From Flavihumibacter profundi (GTDB lineage: Bacteria > Bacteroidota > Bacteroidia > Chitinophagales > Chitinophagaceae), in assembly GCF_020076305.1 (NCBI RefSeq), contig NZ_JAIQXE010000004.1, positions 310,001 to 374,000 of the forward strand: 64,000 nucleotides of DNA, in the 5' to 3' direction. Below, piece after piece: positions 38,673-49,000 of this stretch. A program made the translations under genes and the position numbers. Positions within the stretch are counted from its first letter, which is position 1. Each line of letters starts with the position of its first letter. The notes beneath the pieces were generated by a model, which was not told the origin of the DNA, made no database searches, and saw nothing but the letters and a program-made list of their open reading frames with translations.

Positions 38673-39416
38673 GGTATAATGCCAAAAGGAAAGGTCCCAA
38701 TCAGTTCCCTCAACTGCAATTGCTGCGGCATAACCACAACCGGGGAACAGATCCTGCCCATACCAACGCAAACTTTCAATTTTATCACTGTGCAATATAA
38801 TTGGCGACAAAACACTGCCGCTTATTAAAGAGACATCGCACTGTTCCATTGGAAATGAAATCCCCTCGCCTATGGCCTTGATAAATGCTTCTTTTCTTGT
38901 CCAGTATTGAAAGAATAGCTCGGTCCGCCTATCTATATGCATCCTAAAAAGCGAACTGATCTCACCCTGTGAGTAGAACCTCCGGGCAATCTGATCGACA
39001 GCAGCATCATCGCGTATACGCTCGATATCAATGCCAATGTTACGGTCGCGGGTAACAGCGTAAAGGGCGAATCCGTCGGAATGCGACAGGTTAAAATGGA
39101 GGGTACCGCAACCAGGGTAAGTTGCAAGTGCTGGTTTACCCTGAGAGGAATATTCAAAAACAAGTTCATTTGGTTTTTTCCCCAGATATCGGCCAAGGAT
39201 CTGCCGCAGTATCCCTCGGGCCACGATGAACCGCTTTTGATCTCTTTCGAAGCGAAAACGCTTGGCTCTTGCCAATTCGTCTTTTGAAAGAAAGCCCAAC
39301 AGGTTTTCATACTGAAGCGCGGTTAAATCAAGCCAGGCACGCCAGACATGAACCTCATTTGAAGAGATCAATTCCCCTGGAATTGCCGGACGCCATTGTA
39401 ACTCCTCATTATCCAT
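38667..39416 (-). CDS. Sfp-type 4'-phosphopantetheinyl transferase
   Basis: A 249-residue Sfp-type enzyme. The magnesium-binding block NIGIDIERIRDDAAV and the C-terminal block YWTRKEAFIKAIGEG are both present, and the spacing fits the pseudo-dimer fold. It moves phosphopantetheine from CoA to the serine of carrier domains. Being the last gene of the cluster, it very probably activates the three carrier domains encoded upstream: the two ACPs of the PKS and the PCP of the NRPS. Its presence supports the view that the cluster is self-contained. Confidence 0.93.
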   Translation of the reverse strand: MDNEELQWRPAIPGELISSNEVHVWRAWLDLTALQYENLLGFLSKDELARAKRFRFERDQKRFIVARGILRQILGRYLGKKPNELVFEYSSQGKPALATYPGCGTLHFNLSHSDGFALYAVTRDRNIGIDIERIRDDAAVDQIARRFYSQGEISSLFRMHIDRRTELFFQYWTRKEAFIKAIGEGISFPMEQCDVSLISGSVLSPIILHSDKIESLRWYGQDLFPGCGYAAAIAVEGTDWDLSFWHYTL

Positions 39417-39437
39417 ATTTTATGAAATCAATCTTCT

Positions 39438-40778
39438 TTATTTTCTACGATGAATGGTCATCTTCAGGCCATACCTTGGGCGCAGGTTAATGCGTTGCAA
39501 TAGCTCAACCGGATGATCCGGGACCATTTTTATACGCCACGATTGTGCAATGGCAGCAAGCACAAGTATCCCTTGCATCCAGGCAAATGGTTCACCTATA
39601 CATGAGCGTGGCCCCCTGCTAAACGGGAAATACTCATATTTTGCATGTAGGCCATTTGAATGTTTATCCCATGCATGGGGGTTAAATTTCTCCGGGTCCG
39701 GATGGAACCGGGCATCATGGTGTATCAAATAAGGACTCATGAGAATGATAGTGCCTCCTGGGATAATATAATTATCAATAGGAAAATCCTCCACAGCCTG
39801 GCGGGGAATAAGGTACGATGGAGGAAAGATGCGCATGGATTCCCCCAACACCATTCTTGTATACTTTAGTTGAGCAATATCATCCGCAGTTGGTAAGCGG
39901 TTATCTAATACACGATCAAGTTCTTCATGCAATTCGGATTCCGCTTCCGGATTTTGTGAAAGAAGATACCAGGTCCAGGTGAGCGCTGTTGACGTTGTAT
40001 CGAATGCCGTAAGAAAAAGTGTCATGGCTTCATCCCGCACCTGTTGATCGCTCATCCCGCCTCCATTGTTTTCATCCTGCGTACGGAGTAATAATGAGAC
40101 CAGGTCTCCATTGTCCATTTTGTTGCCCCGGCGTTCATCAACCATCCTATTGATTGTATTATCAAGTCGTGCTTTAGCCTTCAGGAATCTGCGTGTGTCC
40201 GGGATAGGCAGTTTGAGCAACCATTCCGAAAAAGGTAAAGCGATTCTTCCAGCCAGGCTCGATGCTGCTTCCAGCGCCTGGTCAATTTCCGGTGCTTCTT
40301 TTTCTATATCTGCATTGAATAAGGCCTTTCCTGCGATTGCTATGCTCATCTTCGTCATTTCTTCCTTTATCTCAACCTCCATACCATCTTCCCACCCATT
40401 CATCAGTCGCGTAGCATATTCCGTTACTGCAGGTGCATACGATTCGATCATATTGCGACGAAACGCAGGCTGAATGATACGGGAGTGGCGCTTATGGAAT
40501 TCACCCTCACTGGTCAGAAGACCCTCACCTAATAGTTCCTTTGCCATTTCCATAGGCCGGCCCTTTACAAAATTTTGATGTTTTACCGAAAGTACTTCTT
40601 TGATAAAATCCGGGTGATTCAAAAGGACAATTCTAAGCGGGCCAATTTTGAAATGGACGATATCACCGTATTCTTTCGCAATGTTTCTCAGGAAACCAAT
40701 ACTGTCCTTTCGGAAACTAAATAAATGACCTAAAAGAAATTTAGGTTTTGGTCCTGGCGGGAGTTTATATCTATTCAT
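39438..40778 (-). CDS. Cytochrome P450
   Basis: A 446-residue soluble P450. The haem-binding loop FPFSRGPRSCIGEPFAW places the ligand at Cys393; the I-helix reads TAFDTTSTALTW with the acid-alcohol pair; the K-helix has ESMR. It looks closer to the CYP102/CYP4-like fatty-acid type than to the small actinobacterial tailoring type. It probably hydroxylates or epoxidises the lipid part of the product. It lies 21 bases after the fused thiolase gene. Redox partners are not encoded nearby. Confidence 0.93.
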   Translation of the reverse strand: MNRYKLPPGPKPKFLLGHLFSFRKDSIGFLRNIAKEYGDIVHFKIGPLRIVLLNHPDFIKEVLSVKHQNFVKGRPMEMAKELLGEGLLTSEGEFHKRHSRIIQPAFRRNMIESYAPAVTEYATRLMNGWEDGMEVEIKEEMTKMSIAIAGKALFNADIEKEAPEIDQALEAASSLAGRIALPFSEWLLKLPIPDTRRFLKAKARLDNTINRMVDERRGNKMDNGDLVSLLLRTQDENNGGGMSDQQVRDEAMTLFLTAFDTTSTALTWTWYLLSQNPEAESELHEELDRVLDNRLPTADDIAQLKYTRMVLGESMRIFPPSYLIPRQAVEDFPIDNYIIPGGTIILMSPYLIHHDARFHPDPEKFNPHAWDKHSNGLHAKYEYFPFSRGPRSCIGEPFAWMQGILVLAAIAQSWRIKMVPDHPVELLQRINLRPRYGLKMTIHRRK

Positions 40779-40799
40779 ACTATTAATACATCTATGGAA

Positions 40800-42818
40800 T
40801 TAAAAATGATAAATAGCGCAGCCAACCTGTATACCAGAACCAACAGCAATCATTAAACCAGTATCCCCGGGTTTGACAAGCTCCTGTTCATATGCATTCT
40901 CCAACGCATAGGAAATAGAAGAAGTAAAAAGGTCGGGGCCTTCCCCAGTGACGTCAACAAACCTTTCCCTGGGAATATTTAACGATTCGCTCAATCGAGT
41001 AATGAACCCAGATGAGATTTGGGGTGGAAAAATCTTATCTATATTGCTGAAATCAAGTCCTTCCATCTGCAACAACTCCTGCACAGCGGGTAAAATGCAG
41101 GCGATATACAATGCTTCGAGATTGGCGTCTTTCTCAACATGAAGATAGGGTTTGCTATCCCCGGGCGTATAATATGTTGTATATGCATTTAGCGATTCAG
41201 GATCATTTCTAAATAGAAAATGGGAAAAGCCTTTGTCACCCGATGGTTCCGAAACCAAGATGAGTGCCGATGCCGTTTCACCAACCCCCACCCGTTCATC
41301 AGTAAACGTATCAGTATTGTTTTCAATTTCCGCTGCAACTATCATGGCTGTCTTGCAGTTCTCGGCTGCAATCATTTGTTGCGCTACATAACAGGCATTC
41401 AGGAAACCGATGGAACCATTAAATATATCAAAGGCAAGCGTTTTATTATCGTCCTGATCTGTGGTAGTTGCATTCATGTCCAACTCACCCGCCAGAAATG
41501 CGGCATATGCAGGTTCCAGAAGATATTCGCTGCGATAAACGCCTGTATAAATTAACAGACCGATTTCCTTGCAAGCGCAGGAGGATTTCCTGAGGCAATT
41601 TGTTGCAGCGCGGGTAAGCAATTCCAGTGAATGCTTTTTCCCGGTCTTCTCTGCCGGAACCGTCCCAACACTTTCAATTCGAATTTTAGGAACAATAGGA
41701 TTTGTAGCAGGGCTCAAACGGTTTATAGGTGATGCTTTTTGCTTAGGGTATGGCTCTGATCCCATTTGGCGCAAGCGGTCAGGCAAATCATCAAAAACGT
41801 ACAGCGCTGTGCCAATGGTTAGACCGGAGGCGGTAATACTAAACACTATTTTATCCCCTGAATGAATATTGTTTTGGCGTATATTATCTGTTAAGGCAAT
41901 GATATGCGCCGTCGAAGCTGTATTGCCGCGTTGTTCCAGGTTGTTGATAGTGTTGCCATCGTGGCAAATTCTGTTTTTCAGTAAACGGTTGATCTCGCCG
42001 CATGCACTATTCAGGGTCATGGCCGAGGTCTGGTGCATGATCAAATGCTGAAAACTTTCGGGCGGCCATACGGCCTTTTGCAGCACACTCATTGCATGTT
42101 TCGCACCGGATTTGATGCCTACGTCCGTCAGCTTTACCGAATCTGTGTACATAATCATTCCATCTTGTTCCGATGTTTTGGCGATACAGTATTGACTGTA
42201 ACGACCGAAAGTTTGAAGGTCAAATTCCTGAAAACCGGTATGGGGATCATGTGCAGCTTCCAGGATCAGCGCGGCTCCTGCATCTCCAAGGGTCAAACAG
42301 GCAAGCCGCGTATCCATAAAACTTTCGATCTCATTTTGTGCAGATTTAGTTAAGTGGGTAATGTATTCGCCGCTGACCACCATACCGCGGCGGATGGCCC
42401 CCGTTTTAATTAAAGCGTTAACGATATATATGCCGGTAAACATGCCGGCGCAGGCATTGGTTATATCAAAGGTGAGGGCATGGGTAAAACCGAAGTACTG
42501 CCTTAGCTTGATTGAAGTATTTGGTTCAAAAGAAATCAAACCCGGGCCATCATATCTAGAGATGTTACAGCAAATCATGATATCAATATCCGTTGGACTA
42601 TATTTTGATTTTGCCAGACAGTCGGCAATTGCATTCTTTGCTAAATCAATGGAAAATTCATCCTGTCCCGCCATTCGCCTGGTTTTAATGCCGGTAATCT
42701 TTTCCAACGGAAAATGAAACTTATTTTTACAGCCCATCAGTACTTCGCCGGTTGAAAATGATTGTGGTGGAAGATATATCCCGATGCTCTCTATGATGGC
42801 GTTCTGTTTGTGATTCAT
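40800..42818 (-). CDS. Tandem KASIII/thiolase fusion, OleA-like pseudo-heterodimer
   Basis: A 672-residue protein made of two KASIII/thiolase-fold halves (about 1-345 and 375-672). The first has a full Cys-His-Asn set: C123 in DITNACAGMF, H262 in IMHQTSAMTLN and N299 in RGNTAST. The second aligns well but has S469 for Cys (DIFNGSIGF), P599 for His and Pro/Asp near 628 for Asn, so it cannot hold an acyl group. Both keep a Glu-Pro motif about 25-35 residues before that point: E98 in ISFEPNTS and E435 in LLEPAYAAF. In OleA the equivalent Glu reaches into the partner's pocket and acts as base. The protein thus looks like a catalytic and a helper OleA subunit joined in one chain. It follows the NRPS, so it may release the chain by head-to-head condensation. 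The substrate is inference. Confidence 0.85.
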   Translation of the reverse strand: MNHKQNAIIESIGIYLPPQSFSTGEVLMGCKNKFHFPLEKITGIKTRRMAGQDEFSIDLAKNAIADCLAKSKYSPTDIDIMICCNISRYDGPGLISFEPNTSIKLRQYFGFTHALTFDITNACAGMFTGIYIVNALIKTGAIRRGMVVSGEYITHLTKSAQNEIESFMDTRLACLTLGDAGAALILEAAHDPHTGFQEFDLQTFGRYSQYCIAKTSEQDGMIMYTDSVKLTDVGIKSGAKHAMSVLQKAVWPPESFQHLIMHQTSAMTLNSACGEINRLLKNRICHDGNTINNLEQRGNTASTAHIIALTDNIRQNNIHSGDKIVFSITASGLTIGTALYVFDDLPDRLRQMGSEPYPKQKASPINRLSPATNPIVPKIRIESVGTVPAEKTGKKHSLELLTRAATNCLRKSSCACKEIGLLIYTGVYRSEYLLEPAYAAFLAGELDMNATTTDQDDNKTLAFDIFNGSIGFLNACYVAQQMIAAENCKTAMIVAAEIENNTDTFTDERVGVGETASALILVSEPSGDKGFSHFLFRNDPESLNAYTTYYTPGDSKPYLHVEKDANLEALYIACILPAVQELLQMEGLDFSNIDKIFPPQISSGFITRLSESLNIPRERFVDVTGEGPDLFTSSISYALENAYEQELVKPGDTGLMIAVGSGIQVGCAIYHF

Positions 42819-42864
42819 ATTTCCCTGAGTTTGACTTTAATTAATAAAGAGTCATTTACGAAAA

Positions 42865-45800
42865 TCATTGCATCCAGGTTCCTTTGAATTGTCCGGCCAA
42901 CCCGGCGATGGTCTGATACTCAAAAATGGTCTCAGCACTGAGCCGAAACCCGGCTATGTTTGCATTGGCCACGATCTGAAGACTCTGAATCGAAGCCCCG
43001 CCGAGTTCAAAAAAATTATCATGGATCCCAACTTGTTCCACACCAAGCACGTCTTGCCAAATGCCGGCCAAAATTCGCTCCACCTCATTTCGTGGCGCAA
43101 CATATCCTGCGAGTGGTCGTACATCCTCAGGCACCGGCAAAGACTTGCGGTCAATTTTGCCATTGGGTGTCAGAGGTAAGCCATTAAGTCGTATGAAGGC
43201 AGCAGGTGTCATATAGCCAGGCAATTTTTTTTTGACGAAGTCCTGCAATTCGCCAACATCAGGCGATTTGTCATCCTTGGGGACAAAGTATGCCACCAAT
43301 CGTGTGTCGCCGGAGATTTCTTTCCTGGTAATCACTATAGCTTCATGCACAGAAGGATGTTGCATCAACACGGATGCAATCTCACCCAATTCAATACGGT
43401 GGCCATGGATCTTCACCTGATCATCTATCCGTCCAAGAATTTCGATTAAATAATCCGGCAAATAACGGGCCCGATCACCGGTTTTATACAATTGCGCGCC
43501 AGGTTTGGAACTGAAACAATCAGGTATAAATTTCTCATTGGTCAATTGAATTTGATTAAGATAGCCTCGCGCCAAACCTTCACCGCCGATATACAACTCT
43601 CCAACTACTCCAATGGGTGCGGGTTGCAGATAACGATCCAATATATAAAGTTGTGTGTTCCCAATAGGTTGCCCAATAGTAATTGGTGCATCCCCTTTCT
43701 GTATTTGGGTTATCGAAGACCATACAGTCGTCTCGGTGGGGCCATACATATTCCACAAGCTACCAACACAATCCAAAAGCTGATCCGCTAATTTTCTTGT
43801 TAATACGTCGCCGCCGCAAAGCGCTTTCAAGTCCGGTTTGCCTGCCCAACCCGACTCGATCAGTATTTGCCAGGCAGCAGGTGTTGCCTGCATCATATTA
43901 ACATTATAATCATCGATCGCCTGGCCCATCTTGTAAGGGTTAGTGATCATCTCTTTACTTGCCACTACTACAGTTGCTCCAACTATTAAAGGAAGGAAGA
44001 GTTCCAGTGCCGCAATATCAAATGAGATGGAGGTCACTGATAACAACAGGTCATCCTTATTGATTCCTGGCCGCATGCGCATCGACCAAAGGAAGTTTAC
44101 CAGTGCGGCATGATGCACCATGACCCCTTTTGGCTGTCCAGTCGAACCCGAGGTATAAATGATATAGGCAAGATTTTCTGGGGTGACATTGGTTTGGGGA
44201 TTTGGGGAAGCACTTTCTATTGAAAGTTTATCATCATTCAGATTGACAACATGTACTTTGTGTTTTCCCGGTAGCCCGGGATCAACATTTGCCAGCAACA
44301 CCAGCACATTGGCATCGTTCAGAATGAATTGCACTCGCTCTGGTGGAAAGGAAGTATGAATCGGCACATAAGTTCCGCCTGCTTTGAGTACAGCCAGCAG
44401 CGCTTCAACTATTCCTAAGGATCTTTCCATGAATATGCCAACCCGAATGTCAGGGCCAACACCCAATCCCACCAGATGATTAGCCAAAACGTTTGCCCGT
44501 TGGTTAAGCTCGCGATAGGTTAACGAATTATGGTCGTGAATAACCGCAATGGCGTCTGGTGTCTGCTCTACCTGTTCTTCAAAAAGCTGATGTAAACATT
44601 TTTCGCGGGGAAAATCTAGTTGAGTCTGGTTCAGCCCGTAAACAAGGCGGTGTAGTTCATTCTTGTCCACTAGTTGCAATCTGGAGATAGGGCAATCAGG
44701 TTGGGCTATAACTTCCTCCAGGAGCATTTGAAAAGAGCGGAACATTCTGGCAACCGTAGCCGGTGTAAACAGATCGCGATTATATTCAACTGTACCACGG
44801 CATTTTCCTTCAGACTTAGACATCATCAATGTCAGATCAAATTGGGATACACCGCGATCGATTTCCAGGGGAGTTATGGCAAGGCCTGGAATTTCCAATT
44901 TTGGCATAGGAGAATTTTGCAGGTTAAAGACCACCTGGAAAATTGGTGTACGGCTAAGATCACGCTTCGGCTTCAACTCTTCGACGAGTTTCTCAAAAGG
45001 CAGGTCCTGGTGGTTGTAAGCCTCCAATGAAACGTCACGAACACGCCTGAGCAATTCACGAAAACCAGGATCACCGGAAAGGTTTGTGCGCAAAGCGAGT
45101 GTATTGATAAAAACACCGATCAATTGCTCAAGCTCCGGCATGTTACGATTAGCGATAGGTGTACCTACTATGATGTCATCCTGTCCACTATAACGGTGGA
45201 GCATAATATTAAACGCTGTCAGCAAGGTCATGAACAAAGTCGCATCTTCCTGCCGGCTAAGTTTTTCAAGGTCTTCTGTTAAATCCGCGGAGAGCTCGAA
45301 ACGATATGTTCCGCCCGTGAAAGTTTGCCTTGCGCATCGTTGTTGATCTGTTGGTAATTCCAGAACAGGAAGCTCTCCTCCCAACTTTTTTTTCCAATAG
45401 AGCATCGATGGTTGCAGCGTTTCTATTCTTTTATCATCAGTTTGCCAATGCGCGAAGTCGGCATACTGGATAGGAAGTTCAGGTAGTTGAAGGGGCTTAC
45501 CAATAGTGTTGTTTTGATAGAACTTCATCAGCTCACGCAGGAACACTCCCAAAGACCAACCATCCGCAATGGTATGATGGACAACAACGAGTAACAATTT
45601 TTTCTCATTGCTTAATAAGAAAAGTTTGAGGCGTATCATCGGAGATTTTGCCAGGTTGAATGGCTGTAACACTTCTTTTTCCGCAAGCCGCCGTGCTTCG
45701 GCCAATTGTTCGATATCGTTGAATGTCTGCAAATCGACAATTGGAACCGTGATCTTAATATCAGCCAAAACTTCGGGAGTTGGTAGTCCCAGCCCAAATG

Positions 45801-46077
45801 AAAAACCTGTCCTAAGGGCATCATGCCTTGCAATGATCTGATTGGCACTTTGTTCCAATCCTGCAAGATCAAGTTTGCCATTGAGTTCAAGAAAGATCGA
45901 AAGATTATTAACCGCGGTGCCTGGCTCGAGCAATTCAAGAAACAACTGGCGCTGTTGAGGAAAAGAAAGTGGGCTCGGAATACCTAAAGGACGCCGGGGA
46001 ATGCATGGCGCATCATCGGCTGCCTGCCCCTGCAGCCATTTTTCCAATAATGCTCGTTTTGCCGGTGAGAGATCCAT
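42865..46077 (-). CDS. NRPS module C-A-PCP, predicted glycine
   Basis: About 1070 residues from the ATG at 46077 (MDLSPAKRALLEKWL), 10 bases after the PKS stop; the GTG at 46128 would only add an unlikely leader. The C domain (about 30-460) has HHTIADGWS, the A domain (about 495-900) has IIYTSGSTGQPKG, MYGPTETTVW and YKTGDRARYL, and the PCP (about 990-1065) has FFELGGASIQSL with Ser1029. The A-domain specificity residues read by hand are D-I-L-Q-L-G-M-V-W, which is the glycine type. There is no thioesterase, reductase or terminal C domain, so release must come from another protein. The C domain would join the acyl chain made by the PKS to glycine. Confidence 0.93.
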   Translation of the reverse strand: MDLSPAKRALLEKWLQGQAADDAPCIPRRPLGIPSPLSFPQQRQLFLELLEPGTAVNNLSIFLELNGKLDLAGLEQSANQIIARHDALRTGFSFGLGLPTPEVLADIKITVPIVDLQTFNDIEQLAEARRLAEKEVLQPFNLAKSPMIRLKLFLLSNEKKLLLVVVHHTIADGWSLGVFLRELMKFYQNNTIGKPLQLPELPIQYADFAHWQTDDKRIETLQPSMLYWKKKLGGELPVLELPTDQQRCARQTFTGGTYRFELSADLTEDLEKLSRQEDATLFMTLLTAFNIMLHRYSGQDDIIVGTPIANRNMPELEQLIGVFINTLALRTNLSGDPGFRELLRRVRDVSLEAYNHQDLPFEKLVEELKPKRDLSRTPIFQVVFNLQNSPMPKLEIPGLAITPLEIDRGVSQFDLTLMMSKSEGKCRGTVEYNRDLFTPATVARMFRSFQMLLEEVIAQPDCPISRLQLVDKNELHRLVYGLNQTQLDFPREKCLHQLFEEQVEQTPDAIAVIHDHNSLTYRELNQRANVLANHLVGLGVGPDIRVGIFMERSLGIVEALLAVLKAGGTYVPIHTSFPPERVQFILNDANVLVLLANVDPGLPGKHKVHVVNLNDDKLSIESASPNPQTNVTPENLAYIIYTSGSTGQPKGVMVHHAALVNFLWSMRMRPGINKDDLLLSVTSISFDIAALELFLPLIVGATVVVASKEMITNPYKMGQAIDDYNVNMMQATPAAWQILIESGWAGKPDLKALCGGDVLTRKLADQLLDCVGSLWNMYGPTETTVWSSITQIQKGDAPITIGQPIGNTQLYILDRYLQPAPIGVVGELYIGGEGLARGYLNQIQLTNEKFIPDCFSSKPGAQLYKTGDRARYLPDYLIEILGRIDDQVKIHGHRIELGEIASVLMQHPSVHEAIVITRKEISGDTRLVAYFVPKDDKSPDVGELQDFVKKKLPGYMTPAAFIRLNGLPLTPNGKIDRKSLPVPEDVRPLAGYVAPRNEVERILAGIWQDVLGVEQVGIHDNFFELGGASIQSLQIVANANIAGFRLSAETIFEYQTIAGLAGQFKGTWMQ

Positions 46078-46087
46078 CTTCTTTAAA

Positions 46088-49000
46088 TTAGGTGTTATTT
46101 GCAAGTAGTCGCTGGGCTTCCTCCTCACTCATTTCTTCTATCTTGCTCAATATTTCCGCCTCTAACATTTCCGCCAGTCGTTCAATTGTGAAAGCCTTGA
46201 AGGCGTCTTGCGGGTTGATACGTATTCCAAAATTTTTCTGGGCCAATGATAAGATTTGTGCGGCGAGCACTGAGTCTCCGCCCAATTCAAAAAAGGAGTC
46301 ATGAACGCCGACCCGATCGATATGCAAAGTGTGCCGCCATAACTCTGCGAGTTTGCGCTCAATTTCACTCCGGGGTGCAACATACTTCTGGCGTAATTTA
46401 GGTCGCGCATACAGACGGGCAACATGGGTATCGTTGCCGCCAACTTCGGCAAAGAACGGCATAACTGCAGCTGTCGGATACAACTCCAGTAAATTACTCA
46501 ACTCAAAAGGCAGCACAATAATCTGGGGAGTTGGTTCCGCAAGCAGTTGTTCCAGGATTTCCAAACCCTGATCAATTTTTATCACCTTGATAAGATGTTG
46601 CGTTGAAGCGTTTTGTTCTTTAAGTCTGTCGGTCGCTTCCGCAGCCAATCCAACTTCAGCCCAGGGGCCCCAGTTGATGCTGATTGCCGGAAGTCCCATA
46701 TTGCGACGATAATAAGCCATTGCATCAAGGAAAGAACTTGCAGCCGCATAATTCCCCTGGCCCGGAGATCCGAGCACTGAGACAACTGACGAAAAGAGAA
46801 CGAAGAAATCCAAAGGGACGTTTACAGTTGCCTGGTGAAGGTTCCACGTGCCATTCACCTTTGGAGCCATGACATTTTTCATCCGTACCGTATCAAGATT
46901 GAGGAGGGAACCATCATCCAACACACCTGCTGCATGGACTACTCCCCGCAGCATTGGCATATTTTGTTCGATGTCCTTAAACACCTGTTCCACCTGATCC
47001 GCATCGCTTACATCTGCTTGTGCAATTACAACTTCAATCCCTTCATCCCGCATCTGTTCCACTATACACATCGCCTCCGGAGATGGCTCACTCCTACCCA
47101 ATAGAACCAGGTGCCGGGCTCCCCGTCCTGCCATCCATTTTGCAGTTGCGAGCCCCAGTCCTCCCAGGCCACCCGTAATCAGGTACGTACTATCTGCCCG
47201 CAATGAAACAGCCGGAGAGCTGGACGAAGTTGAGTGCGTGAATGGCAAAAGCCGAAGCACAAAGCGAATACCCGCACGAAAGGCGATTTGATCTTCATGA
47301 TCATCTAATGAAATTTGTTTTAAAAGTAAAGGAACAGCCTCATCATTGGACTGGTGACGATCAAGATCAATTCGAATACAATTGAGTTCGGGAAACTCGA
47401 AGCTTATCACCTTCCCAAGACCCCATAACGCGGATTGTTCGACTGCGATCGGCTCACCGGATTTAACGGATTGCGTGCCTCTTGTCACTAACCATAAACG
47501 CGGTAATCCGGCAAGACGCCTGGCCAAAGCCTGCACGATCAGTAATACGCTGTTACAGCCGAGCATTTGCATCATATCCTTAGTCTCTAAAACATCCGAA
47601 GATGGCTTAGGTATTGAAAGACTCCATAAATGTATAACGCCGTACAATGGTGAGGGTGTTTCTTGTAGGTGTTTCTCTATTATTTCAAGGAATGCTCCTT
47701 CATCAGCATTATCAAGGTTTTTGATCACCTCATTGCAGAGCAACAGGTGACAGCTATCACCAATTATTTCCAGCTGTTTAGCCAATGCTTCGCCTAAACC
47801 TTCATCGTCTGCAAAAATCAACCACTGCCTTTTTTCCGGCAAAGTACCCGACGTAGTCCCTGGCTGCTCCTGGACCTGCCAGCGTAATTGATACAACCAG
47901 GTATCTTGCCTGGAAAGGAGATGGCATTTACGCCTACCGGTAAGCTGCAGCCGAAATCCGATGAGTTCGGCAACGATTTGATTGTTTTCATCGTACAACC
48001 TGATGTCTGCATGAATGACGTCAGTACCTGATGCAGGTTCAGATTGCAGGGATACATGACTCCATATAAGCTTATCAGGTCGCGAGAAGAACCGGATGCA
48101 CTTGCATCCGGTTGGGATGTAAAGACTCTGGTCAGCAGAAGCACTTTGTGTCGCAGCCAGAACCTGCAGGCAGGCGTCTAATAGTGCAGGGTGTATTTGA
48201 TAATCACCTATATCATATTGTAATGATTCGGGTAACCTGATACGAGCTATGGCCTCGTTATTTTTACACCATGCGTATTCGATGGCCCGAAAACTTGGTC
48301 CATATTGAATGCCGCGTTCTCTTAACTTTTGGTAAAACTCTTCTCCGGAAAAATTCGCTGTGCTTAGTTGACGGATCACATCGGGTGGTGTCCCAAAGGT
48401 TGCTACCAAACCAACGGCTGTCTGATGCTTTTTTAAAGTAACAGAAGCATGTAGCACCCAATTTTCTCCAGGGCCGGTTCGACTATAAACGCTAAACAAG
48501 AAGCTGCCTTCTTTACCAGGAGACAATAGCGCCTGAATCGATCTGGGTTTTCCGTTTTGTAAAATCATTCTCTCTTTGAAAACAAAATCAGAAAGCTCAT
48601 GTGAATTATTTAGACCTGTTTCCTGGGCAGATTGTAACGCCATTTCAATATATGCTGTAGCAGGAAGCAGGATCTCATCATCGATCCGATGATCTTCCAG
48701 GAACCTCAGAACCCTATTATCGATCTCTGTTTGCCATATAAAAGTAGAAGGTGAATTTGCCAGGTTCATTCGGTCACCCATCAACGGATGGGAATTCCTG
48801 CCTTCCTCCTTGGCCCGATGCCAGGGGTTTTTCGAACTTGCTGGCTTTGCATCAATCCAATAACGTTGCCGCTGCCATGGAATCGAAGGAAGATGGACAT
48901 ATTTCCCGCCGGATGGATAAAACTTGTCCCAGGCAATCGAAAATCCTTCGGTATAAAGTGCGCCTAAAGATCCAAGCAGGGCTTCACGCTCAGGTTCTTC

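Noticed and set aside
40800-42818. Two separate working KASIII enzymes in one chain
   Set aside because: The second half lacks all three catalytic residues (Ser, Pro and Pro/Asp at the Cys, His and Asn positions), so it cannot condense on its own.
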